From SIG701 sp045544955 (GTDB lineage: Bacteria; Bacillota; Clostridia; Oscillospirales; CAG-272): a DNA stretch of 64,000 nt. A program made the position numbers and the translations under genes. The notes under the pieces were generated by a model. The model saw only the letters and a program-made list of their open reading frames with translations. It did no database searches and had not been told where the DNA came from. Below are positions 36,644 through 45,090 of the stretch, piece by piece. Each line of letters begins with the position of its first letter. Position 1 is the first letter of the stretch. The stretch covers positions 119,480-183,479 of the forward strand of contig JAZPZY010000004.1 of the NCBI GenBank assembly GCA_045544955.1, given 5' to 3'.

Positions 36644-39577
36644 ATGAACAAACGCATTTGCGCCCTTCTTCTCGGTGCAGTCATGCTCTTCAGCAGTGTG
36701 CCGGTCATCGCCGCAGAAGATGCCGCCGCTCCGGCAGAAGAAAAAGTGATTCTGGACTACGGCTGTGATTCACTGAAAGATTCCGTTTTGAACCTTCGCG
36801 GCAATAAATATCCCTCTTACTACATAGTAGACAGCGAAACCGGCAAAAACGAAAACGTGGCCGCCGGCACGGTCTATATCGGCTCCGACGGCACAACCCG
36901 GGGTGACACTTCCCTGGTGTTCCCCCTTTCCAACATGACAAAGCAGACGTTTTCCATGAAAATGGATCTGAAGGTTGACGAGCTGATAACGCCCACTGCC
37001 AACAGCAACAAACGCGGCTTCTATATCGATTTCCACGTGCCGGGCAGCCGGAATATCTACGCCACCTTCCACACGCTCGGCGAGACAGCCGCCGACGGCA
37101 CTAACGCCATCATGATCTATAAATACGGCTGGCACGAGGATGCAACGTCCACCAAGCAGATCACCATCCCCACGGACGGCGAGTTCCATACGTGGGAGTT
37201 CCTCTTCAACGGCACGGATGAGATCCGCTTCTATATTGACGACGAGCTGCAGGCCGTCGTGCAGGAGATCACGCTGAACGCCCAGACGCCTACGGGCTTT
37301 CTGCGGATCGGCTCCACCACGCAGGATGCGGCAGACGGCACGAAAAACGCCATCACCCTGGATCGTATCACCGTTACGGAAGGCATCCCCTTCAGCGATA
37401 CGCTGATCCTGTCCTCCCTTCCCTTGCCCGGCAGCAGTGCCAAAGCACTGACTGTGGAAACGGAACTGAACGAGCTGACCGACGGTGCCAAGGTCGGCGT
37501 AAAGGTCATCAATAAAGCAGACAAATCCCAGACGGCAAAAACGGAGTATACGCCCAGCGAATTGAAATCCACCGTAACCCTTACGGATATTCCCTTCACC
37601 GGCGTGGTAACGGTGCAGGTTTCCGTCACGGGCGGTTTGAACTACACCTTTGACACCTATCTCCATGCTGATATAGAAGAAATCGGTGTGGACGCCGCAC
37701 TTACCGCCGCAGACACAGGCAAAGCGTACACCTTCAGCGAGATGTTCAAAATTGAGCTCCCCGAAAAAACCAAGTGGAAGCTGAATTATACGAAGGATTT
37801 CGCCGGCAGCTACGGCTCCGTGCTCACCTGCCAGAACATCGGTGAAGTATATCCCTTTGATATTCCCGTAACGCTCAACGGTAAATTTGCCGTGTACGTT
37901 GGCTATATCAAGGGCACTACCCGCTTCAGCGTCAACGGAACGGAAGTATTCGTATCCTACAAAAAGGACGGAGGCAACGTGATTTGCGAACGCTTTGCCA
38001 TGGCTGACGATTTCAAGGACGGAAAAGTAACCGTTTCCAACGTCACCGGCAACACTGCACGCATCGCCTACGTAAAATTCGTAGCTCTTTCCGATGAAGA
38101 ATACGATTTACACCGCAAAGAGGATGATTCCACGAACCTGATGATGGACAACGACGGCTTCTCCATCTTCTGCAGTGCCAGCATCAACTCCCCCTACGCT
38201 ATGTACAATTCCGTCTTCAAATACGCAGATACGATCAACCTCACGCAGGTAAACTGGTGCACATTCTCCACCTCCATTCTGAACTACGACAGTGAGGTGT
38301 GGTGGAAATACGTGACCGCACGCCTAAAGGAGTTGAATATTCCCGAAGAGAAATGGCCCGAGAACTTCCTGGACCACGTAAACGACAAGGGTGAACATCT
38401 GGATTTCGAGGATAAAATGCGTGATCTGGATAAGAATGCCTACAAAAACATGCTCACGATCAATAAGGAAGGGTATCCGCACGTTCTCCTTGCCGATTAC
38501 GCCAAGGAAAACGGCTACGGCGACGTGTATGTTTCCCTCCGCATGTCCCACTACGGTGCCAACAGCTACCAGACCGGCTCCTTCTACTTCCTCTATCCGG
38601 AATTTATCCGCAAGGGCTCCTTTGAACTGAGTTACTCCCACGAGATCTACCGCAATTATCTGCACGATATCCTGATGGAGTTGGCAGCACCCGAAAACGT
38701 TGCCGGCATCACCATGGACTTCGGCCGCTATCCCATGATCTTCGGCACCGAACTGAATGACGTGGCGGAACGCACCCGTATCATGAACGATTTCGTTAAG
38801 CGTGTACACGACGATCTGCCGGAAGGAAAAAAGCTGAACGTCCGCGTACTGCATCCCACCGAAACGAAAGCGTTGGCATGGGGACTCAACTACATGGATT
38901 GGGTTGAAAACGACTGGGTAGACCGCATTATCATTTCCGAGCAGGGACACGAAACCTTCTTCAACTTTGCCAAGTACATGGACTATTTCAACCAGCACGA
39001 CAACGTGGAGTTCTATCTGGGCATCAACGCCACCCTCTCCGGCCACGATCTGACGAAAGAAGAAGAAGATCTGAAGAAACAAGGCGTCAAGATCGAATCG
39101 GGCGAGCGGGTAGCCACCACCCAGTTCCTGCTCCGTGCCTATGAAGCATACGCAGCCGGTGCAGACGGTATCTTCCTTTTCAACGGACTTGACACTTCTG
39201 CCGTAGGCGGCATTGATCCGGCGTATGCCCGTCTCAACAACAAGACGCTGATGGAGCAGTGGTATGAATTCCATTATCCGGCATACCTGTTCAGCACGGA
39301 CGTTGAATTTGTAAAAGCGGCCGACGTTCCCGCCGATAAGAAAGCGCCCGAGACGGAAAAGCCGGCTGAAACCACGAAAGCGGCAACCACCACAGCTGCA
39401 ACCACAGCGGAAACCACTGCTGAACCTACAGAAACCACGGCAGACAGCACCGTTACCGATGCCCCCGCCGTGAGCGAAGAGGGCGGCACGAACACCGTAT
39501 GGATCATCATCGGTGCCGCCGCCGTGGTGCTCATCGCCGTTGTCAGCATCCTGCTTTCCAAAAAGAAAAAGTCTTAA
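36644..39577 (+). CDS. Exported, membrane-anchored jelly-roll/Ig/TIM-barrel protein, last of the array
   Basis: 977 aa. Signal peptide about 1-24 (ends VIAAEDA), jelly-roll about 32-248 of the KRGFYIDFHVPGSRN subtype, Ig-like about 252-347, beta-sandwich about 352-492, barrel about 497-893 with GITMDFGRYPMIFG (Asp692), SEQGHETFF and LSGHDLTKEEE. A Thr/Ala/Glu linker about 905-945 and a membrane helix about 951-971 with a SKKKKS end follow. It thus combines the jelly-roll subtype of 32603 with the anchor type of the first array genes. Ribosome site AAAAGGAG. Its terminator is shared with the convergent opp operon. Confidence 0.85.
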   Translation: MNKRICALLLGAVMLFSSVPVIAAEDAAAPAEEKVILDYGCDSLKDSVLNLRGNKYPSYYIVDSETGKNENVAAGTVYIGSDGTTRGDTSLVFPLSNMTKQTFSMKMDLKVDELITPTANSNKRGFYIDFHVPGSRNIYATFHTLGETAADGTNAIMIYKYGWHEDATSTKQITIPTDGEFHTWEFLFNGTDEIRFYIDDELQAVVQEITLNAQTPTGFLRIGSTTQDAADGTKNAITLDRITVTEGIPFSDTLILSSLPLPGSSAKALTVETELNELTDGAKVGVKVINKADKSQTAKTEYTPSELKSTVTLTDIPFTGVVTVQVSVTGGLNYTFDTYLHADIEEIGVDAALTAADTGKAYTFSEMFKIELPEKTKWKLNYTKDFAGSYGSVLTCQNIGEVYPFDIPVTLNGKFAVYVGYIKGTTRFSVNGTEVFVSYKKDGGNVICERFAMADDFKDGKVTVSNVTGNTARIAYVKFVALSDEEYDLHRKEDDSTNLMMDNDGFSIFCSASINSPYAMYNSVFKYADTINLTQVNWCTFSTSILNYDSEVWWKYVTARLKELNIPEEKWPENFLDHVNDKGEHLDFEDKMRDLDKNAYKNMLTINKEGYPHVLLADYAKENGYGDVYVSLRMSHYGANSYQTGSFYFLYPEFIRKGSFELSYSHEIYRNYLHDILMELAAPENVAGITMDFGRYPMIFGTELNDVAERTRIMNDFVKRVHDDLPEGKKLNVRVLHPTETKALAWGLNYMDWVENDWVDRIIISEQGHETFFNFAKYMDYFNQHDNVEFYLGINATLSGHDLTKEEEDLKKQGVKIESGERVATTQFLLRAYEAYAAGADGIFLFNGLDTSAVGGIDPAYARLNNKTLMEQWYEFHYPAYLFSTDVEFVKAADVPADKKAPETEKPAETTKAATTTAATTAETTAEPTETTADSTVTDAPAVSEEGGTNTVWIIIGAAAVVLIAVVSILLSKKKKS

Positions 39578-39587
39578 AACAAACAAA

Positions 39588-39624
39588 AAGAACCCCCGCG
39601 CACCGTATGCGCGGGGGTATTCTT
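39588..39624. terminator. Bidirectional terminator between the array and the opp operon
   Basis: Stem CCCCCGCGCA / TGCGCGGGGG with A-rich and T-rich flanks, between convergent genes. Confidence 0.9.
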
Positions 39625-40042
39625 ATGCGTTATAAAACATTACGTACCAGATAAGTGACAAGACGATTCCAACTGCAAGGAAAAACAATCCCGTCAGCAG
39701 AATACTGCTGTAATTCGTCTTTTTTGCCTCGCTGAGTTTTCGCGCACGGTAATCGATATACCGTTCGTGCCTTGCTCTGCCCATAGGGATGAAAGCAAGC
39801 ACCACGTTTCGGAGAACAAATCCGATGCCTATCAGCGCGCCTTCACCGCTGACGTACAGCATACCCGCGAAAAGCGTCATAAGTACGCCCGGTACGAAGA
39901 ACGCATCAGACAAGATCTGAAGGTTCACAGCAGCACTCTCCGTGAAAAAGCCCTTTGACCAAATCACGAAAAATGCGATAAGTGCTTCGATCCCAAAACA
40001 AACAGCGTATTTTATGAGCGTACCTTTGGTTTCCTGCTTCAC
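39623..40042 (-). CDS. Small membrane protein, DUF3899 family
   Basis: 139 aa. Four hydrophobic segments (about 10-28, 42-65, 70-88, 113-135), with the segment LSDAFFVPGVLMTLFAGML typical, as I recall, of DUF3899 proteins, a Firmicutes family of unknown function. It is the last gene of the opp operon, 21 bp after oppF and without a promoter of its own, so it is probably expressed with the transporter. A role in transporter assembly or membrane homeostasis would be guesswork. Confidence 0.75.
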   Translation of the reverse strand: MKQETKGTLIKYAVCFGIEALIAFFVIWSKGFFTESAAVNLQILSDAFFVPGVLMTLFAGMLYVSGEGALIGIGFVLRNVVLAFIPMGRARHERYIDYRARKLSEAKKTNYSSILLTGLFFLAVGIVLSLIWYVMFYNA

Positions 40043-40063
40043 CGTCTGTTCACCGCCCTCTCG

Positions 40064-41323
40064 TTACTTAACCTGCTGTTTATACTTTTCCTCTTCAGCA
40101 TCGTTGCAATACACGAAATGACCGGGCGTGATCTCACGGAACGAGGGCATATCTACCGAATAATCATGTTCCGCAATGGGATTGTAGTGAATTCTCGTGC
40201 GCTGTTTTTCATAGATGGGATCAGGCAGCGGAATTGCCGAAAGAAGAGATTTCGTATAAGGATGCAGAGGATTCTTGAAGAGCTCGTCCGAATCGGCAAG
40301 TTCCACCATCTTTCCGAAGTACATAACGCCGATCCGGTCGGAGAAGTATTTCACCACCGACAAATCGTGTGCGATGAACATAATGGTAAGACCAAGCCGT
40401 TCTCTGAGATCGTTCAGCAGGTTAATGACCTGGGCCTGGATAGATACGTCCAGCGCGGAGATAGGCTCGTCGGCGATGATCATCTCGGGCTGCATGATAA
40501 CCGCTCTCGCAATACCGATACGCTGGCGCTGACCGCCGGAGAACTCGTGAGGATAGCGATCTGCGTGCTCACGCACGAGGCCGACCGTTTCCAGGATCTC
40601 GTAGACCTTCTGGTTGATATAATCCTTATCGGTAATGCCGTTGATCACAAGGCCCTCTGCGATAATATCACGCACGGTCATACGGGGATCCAGGGAAGCA
40701 ATAGGATCCTGGAAGATCATCTGTATCTGGGTTATCAGCTTGCTCTTCTTGGCCACGCGGCAGCGGTTATTGTACTCTTTCCGCAGAGTTCTGAGACGTG
40801 CCTCGTCACCCTCTGCCGCAAGGAACTTCTCCCCATACTCTTTTTCCAAAGAGCTCAGCAGTGATGCCACGTACTGTCTGTCAACCTCTTTGCTGTCAAA
40901 CTTGGCATCGCGGATCAGAGCCCGGTTCTTTTCGACGACAGCGGCAAGATCCGCATTGATTTTCTGGATCTCGTTCTGGATCGCAGTCTTTCTCGCCTCG
41001 TCCGCGTTCTTTTCGGCACGGAGTGCTTTGATCTTCTTCGCGGCATCATCCCGGGCAGCGGCAATCGCATCTTTGTATGCACGAATTCCCGCACCGATTC
41101 TCTGCCCCTTAAAGTACACGTTACCGGAGGTAATGTTATACAGTTTGATAATGGAACGGCCGGTGGTAGTCTTTCCGCAGCCGGACTCACCTACAAGGCC
41201 AAAGGTTTCGCCTTTTTTAATCTCAAAGCTTACGTCGTCAACGGCTTTAAGATCCTTGCGTCCCAAGCGGAAATACTGACAAAGGTGGTCCACTTTCAAC
41301 AATACTTCATTATTATTCTCCAT
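40064..41323 (-). CDS. oppF: Oligopeptide-type ABC transporter ATPase OppF, with insertion
   Basis: 419 aa against about 310-330 for the family. Walker A GESGCGKT, Q-loop MIFQDP, signature FSGGQRQR, Walker B MIIADEPISALD, H-loop FIAHDL, and the Firmicutes OppF C-terminal segment (HDYSVDMP, TPGHFVYC). Between Walker A and the Q-loop there is an extra segment (about residues 80-205) rich in Ala, Lys, Glu and Arg with heptad-like spacing, probably a coiled coil. All nucleotide-binding motifs are intact. It overlaps the end of oppD by 11 bp, which suggests translational coupling. It would energise uptake with OppD at the inner face of the membrane. Confidence 0.9.
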   Translation of the reverse strand: MENNNEVLLKVDHLCQYFRLGRKDLKAVDDVSFEIKKGETFGLVGESGCGKTTTGRSIIKLYNITSGNVYFKGQRIGAGIRAYKDAIAAARDDAAKKIKALRAEKNADEARKTAIQNEIQKINADLAAVVEKNRALIRDAKFDSKEVDRQYVASLLSSLEKEYGEKFLAAEGDEARLRTLRKEYNNRCRVAKKSKLITQIQMIFQDPIASLDPRMTVRDIIAEGLVINGITDKDYINQKVYEILETVGLVREHADRYPHEFSGGQRQRIGIARAVIMQPEMIIADEPISALDVSIQAQVINLLNDLRERLGLTIMFIAHDLSVVKYFSDRIGVMYFGKMVELADSDELFKNPLHPYTKSLLSAIPLPDPIYEKQRTRIHYNPIAEHDYSVDMPSFREITPGHFVYCNDAEEEKYKQQVK

Positions 41324-43505
41324 GGCTGCCTCCTCTTTCTTTCATTCGCCGGATACGCTCGGTGATGGCCTTGGGAATCTCCACCTTGGGTGCGTTCGGA
41401 TGGAGAAGCCACGTTGCCGCAAAGTGCGTGGGAGAAACCTCATACATGGGAGGCTGCATCTCAAAGTCTATCTCCATGGCATACTTGTTTCTTTCCGCAA
41501 ACGCATCACCCACAGGGGGATATATCATATTCGGGGGCGTGCCGGGGATCGCATCCAACTTTTCGTTGGTATCGAGGTCCGGCATAGAGGAAAGCAGTGC
41601 CCAGGTATAGGGATGCTGGGGATTATAGAACACCTCTTCCGCCGTGCCGTACTCTACGATCTTACCTGCATACATAACGGCAATTCGGTCCGCCATATTG
41701 GCAACAACGCCAAGGTCGTGCGTGATAAAAATGATCGAGAGATTGTGTTCCCGCTTCAGCCGGTTGATCAGCTCAAGGATCTGCGCCTGAATCGTAACGT
41801 CAAGTGCAGTAGTAGGCTCGTCGCAAATGAGGATATCCGGGTTCGCTGAAAGCGCGATGGCGATAACGATACGCTGACGCATACCGCCCGAAAACTCAAA
41901 CGGATACTGTCTGTAACGCATTCTCGCCTCAGGAATACCAACCTCTTCCATGAGTTTAATGGCCTTTTCCTTTGCGATCCGCTTCGTGAGCGTATACACC
42001 ACCTGCGAAGCTTTTTCCTTCAAATAATCGATAATCTCTACGCAGCGTTTGTCAACATCAAAACTTTCTGCGTTCTCAACGTCTGCCTTGAAACGGTTCA
42101 TCACGCGGGTGAGAACTGAAACGATCGTTTCGATCTGTACAGCCGGCTCGACAACCGATTTGGGAACGATCTTCCACTCGACCGTTTTACCCTTCGCAAG
42201 CAGTGCTTCTCTCTGCGCGGTCTGACGGGCAAAGCGAGCTTCTTCTTTGGGATTGTTCTTAACGTAGAAGAAGTACTTCTCTACTTCCCGGACGAGTGCT
42301 CCGCCAAAGGTGTACGCCACGTTATCTTTGACAACGGCAAGTGGATCGATCGCCGCGAGAACGCTCTTGTTTATACTCTTGCAAAGTGCATCCGCCTCTT
42401 TAGCGGAAAACGTGCCTGACCGGAAGAAGCTGATCGCGTTTTCCAGAGCCGTGATAGCGTCTTTCTTATTTTGGATATTTTTATCAAAGGAATACCGCAC
42501 TGCGATCTCGGCAAGAACGAGGAAAGAGTCCATAAAGTCCTCGTTGAGGAACTTTCCGGCAATCTCATTCGCCTCATCGGCAGGCATCTGGCTGAGGTCC
42601 GTATCCGGCTTTTTATATACATAGTAACCGATGCGGAAGAAATTGTACTGGGGCTGATCAAGCATTTCCTTTGCGGTTTTCTCAAGTACTTTAAGCACCG
42701 CAACCGTTTCGGCCGAAACCTCGTTTTTGGATTTGCGCTTTTTGCGTTCTGCACGCAGAGCGTTTTTAAGTGCGGCGGCGTGTTCCTTAAGGGATTCCGC
42801 ATACTTCGAAGTGAAGTACTTGTCATCGATCTCCGAAAGTCTGCGGCCTATGAGCCCCAGCTTTGCCACCACGTCCACCTTCTGCTTCTTCTCGGCAAGG
42901 AAAAGCAGATCTTCGATCACCGCGATCATTTCCTCAGCGGCGGTGCGGGCGTCGTTATAGCTGTTCTCAAGTTTTATTGCCTGAATATTGAAAGCGTCAA
43001 AGGTTTTGATATAATTTTCAATGTCCGCTACGGAAACATCGCGGCGAGGCGTCTCTGCAAGCGCCTTTTTCATCGTTTCGGACAATGCCGCAAGCGTTTT
43101 GTTAAAGGTCACACGACCCTCTTTGCGGTTTGCCTTGTTTTTCAGCAGCATAGCCTCCGTGATCTGTCTGCCGATACGCATGATAGGATTAAGCGCAGAC
43201 AAGGGATCCTGGAAGATCATGGCGATCTTATCGCCGCGAAGCTTATGCATTTCCTCCTCAGGAATACGCATCAGATCCTGTCCGTCGTACAGGATCTCGC
43301 CGCCCTCGTAGATGGCGTTGCCGGCAGAAATACCCATGATCGCTTTGGAGGTAACGGACTTACCGGAGCCAGACTCACCAACGATGGCAAGAGTCTCGCC
43401 CTTATAGAGGTCAAAGGAAATATTTCGTACTGCCTGCACCTTACCGGCGTCAGTACGGAAGGAAACTTTCAAATCGTTTACCGATAATTTGATTTCTTTA
43501 TTCAT
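41313..43505 (-). CDS. oppD: Oligopeptide-type ABC transporter ATPase OppD, with very large insertion
   Basis: 730 aa, about twice the family length of 330-350. Residues 1-125 hold Walker A (GESGSGKS) and the Q-loop (MIFQDPLSALNP). Residues about 515-730 hold signature FSGGMRQR, Walker B ILICDEPTTALD, H-loop FITHDL and the C-terminal oligopeptide-transporter region (GDAFAERNKYAM, THFAATWLLHP). Between them lies an insertion of about 385 residues, mostly predicted helical and charged, at the place of the helical subdomain. The frame is continuous, so this is not a sequencing artefact by frameshift. It begins 2 bp after the oppC stop. Confidence 0.9.
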   Translation of the reverse strand: MNKEIKLSVNDLKVSFRTDAGKVQAVRNISFDLYKGETLAIVGESGSGKSVTSKAIMGISAGNAIYEGGEILYDGQDLMRIPEEEMHKLRGDKIAMIFQDPLSALNPIMRIGRQITEAMLLKNKANRKEGRVTFNKTLAALSETMKKALAETPRRDVSVADIENYIKTFDAFNIQAIKLENSYNDARTAAEEMIAVIEDLLFLAEKKQKVDVVAKLGLIGRRLSEIDDKYFTSKYAESLKEHAAALKNALRAERKKRKSKNEVSAETVAVLKVLEKTAKEMLDQPQYNFFRIGYYVYKKPDTDLSQMPADEANEIAGKFLNEDFMDSFLVLAEIAVRYSFDKNIQNKKDAITALENAISFFRSGTFSAKEADALCKSINKSVLAAIDPLAVVKDNVAYTFGGALVREVEKYFFYVKNNPKEEARFARQTAQREALLAKGKTVEWKIVPKSVVEPAVQIETIVSVLTRVMNRFKADVENAESFDVDKRCVEIIDYLKEKASQVVYTLTKRIAKEKAIKLMEEVGIPEARMRYRQYPFEFSGGMRQRIVIAIALSANPDILICDEPTTALDVTIQAQILELINRLKREHNLSIIFITHDLGVVANMADRIAVMYAGKIVEYGTAEEVFYNPQHPYTWALLSSMPDLDTNEKLDAIPGTPPNMIYPPVGDAFAERNKYAMEIDFEMQPPMYEVSPTHFAATWLLHPNAPKVEIPKAITERIRRMKERGGSHGE

Positions 43506-43507
43506 GC

Positions 43508-45088
43508 TTAATCCTCCGTTCCTCTGAGGGATGGATTAAACGCATCGCGCAATCCGTTGCCGAACAAGTTGAAGCTGAGCATCATAAGAACTAAGAACAT
43601 ACAGGGGAAGAACGCCACATATCCGGCGTTTGCCATAATGGACTGCTGTCCCGCTGCAATAAGCGTACCAACGCTGGTGGTGTTTCCTGCTTCAAGGTTG
43701 ATGATGCCCAGGTAGGTAAAGCTGGTTTCCGAGTAGATCATATAAGGAATCACCAATGCAAAGCTCGTTACGATCGTACCGAGACCGTTGGGGAAAATGT
43801 GCTTGAACATAATTCTCGCATCACGGGCACCCAGCGTTCTTGCCGCCAGAACGTACTCCTGGTTTTTGAAGCGGTAAAACTGCATACGCGTTCTTCCCGC
43901 CATACCGATCCATCCCGTCATAAAGAACGCAATGAACAAAACGAGCACCTGGCTGGCCGTACCCATATGGTATTTCAGAAGCGTGATCACGATTATCGTA
44001 GGTATTGCGCCCAAAATCTCGGCAACTCTTTCCATGAAGAGGTCGATCTTGCCTCCGAAATAACCCGAAATAGAGCCCCAGATAACGCCGACAATAAAGT
44101 TTGTAACGGCAACGATCGTCGCGAAAGCGAACGAGAATCTCGCACCGTAGGCAAGGCAGGCAAAGATATCCTTACCGGTTTGGGTAGTACCGAACAGGAA
44201 GAGAGGTTCCTTGATACCGTCCTTCAGCACTTCGTTATGCTGGTAGATATAGTATTCGTAGTATTCGGTTCTTACCTCAATACCGCCGTCCACCTTTCGG
44301 CCGTAAACGTAGAAGTACTGCTTACCGTCTTCAAATACGCCGCCTTCCCCTTCGATTCGGAGGGAATTATACTCTGCCATAAGGCTGCTGAAGTCGTCCG
44401 CCTCATACTTCCAGTAATTCGGGATAATGTTTCCGTCCGCGTCAAGCTTGGGACGGAGGATGGATGCTTTGGGATTCTCTACCTCATAATAGATGTTGGC
44501 ATCATACTTATTCTTCTCAAGGGTAGGTCTGTCTGCCAACTTAACGACGGGATAAAACACCTGTCTGCCGGTTTCGTTCTGATACCTCTGAATATCGTCA
44601 AACTCTTCCTGAGAAATGATCCTATACTTACCGAAGCCCACACCGTAATAGGTGTCGTAACGGTATGAGTAATTGGTGCCGTCCTCACTTACGGTATACT
44701 CTCCGTTTTTGATCACCTCTCTGCCCGTTTCGGAAGCCAGGGCGAGGTCCTTAAGATAGCCGATAGAGTTCGTATCCTTCTTTCTGCATCCGTCCCAAAA
44801 ATCAATATTGCTGTTGGCAAACAGGTTCGCTTTGGGCGTCACGTAGGCGTACACCATATCGTAGTATGAAGGCTGAAAGGGGGTGAAAAAGGGCGCAAGT
44901 ATAGCGAAAAGCACCAGCACGGCGATTACCACGCCGCCGACGACCGCACCCTTGTTCTTACAGAAACGGCGGAAAGCACCCTGAAAATAACTTACGGGCT
45001 TCGTTTCAAATTTGCTGTCATGATACAAATCGTTTTTTATAGCAAATCGGAATTTTTCTGCGGGGATGTTATTTACGTTATTATCCAT
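43508..45088 (-). CDS. oppC: Oligopeptide-type ABC transporter permease OppC, with extracellular insertion
   Basis: 526 aa against about 300 usual. N-terminal cytoplasmic stretch, first membrane segment about 45-68 (VVIAVLVLFAILAPFFTPF), then about 225 residues without hydrophobic segments (about 75-300), rich in Tyr, Asp and Glu, then FGTTQTGKDIFACLAYGARFS, which is the normal OppC sequence following the first membrane segment. The remaining five helices and the permease signature (AARTLGARDARIMFKHIFPN) are normal. The insertion should face outside, where it could contact the binding protein. It lies 2 bp from oppB and oppD on either side. Confidence 0.9.
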   Translation of the reverse strand: MDNNVNNIPAEKFRFAIKNDLYHDSKFETKPVSYFQGAFRRFCKNKGAVVGGVVIAVLVLFAILAPFFTPFQPSYYDMVYAYVTPKANLFANSNIDFWDGCRKKDTNSIGYLKDLALASETGREVIKNGEYTVSEDGTNYSYRYDTYYGVGFGKYRIISQEEFDDIQRYQNETGRQVFYPVVKLADRPTLEKNKYDANIYYEVENPKASILRPKLDADGNIIPNYWKYEADDFSSLMAEYNSLRIEGEGGVFEDGKQYFYVYGRKVDGGIEVRTEYYEYYIYQHNEVLKDGIKEPLFLFGTTQTGKDIFACLAYGARFSFAFATIVAVTNFIVGVIWGSISGYFGGKIDLFMERVAEILGAIPTIIVITLLKYHMGTASQVLVLFIAFFMTGWIGMAGRTRMQFYRFKNQEYVLAARTLGARDARIMFKHIFPNGLGTIVTSFALVIPYMIYSETSFTYLGIINLEAGNTTSVGTLIAAGQQSIMANAGYVAFFPCMFLVLMMLSFNLFGNGLRDAFNPSLRGTED

Positions 45089-45090
45089 AA

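Noticed and set aside
41313..41480. OppD lacks the four C-terminal cysteines proposed to bind an iron-sulfur cluster in DppD-type proteins
   Set aside because: As far as I recall, this cysteine-free ending (GDAFA-R-YAM, ATWLLHP) is usual in Firmicutes OppD proteins, so it is not peculiar to this organism.
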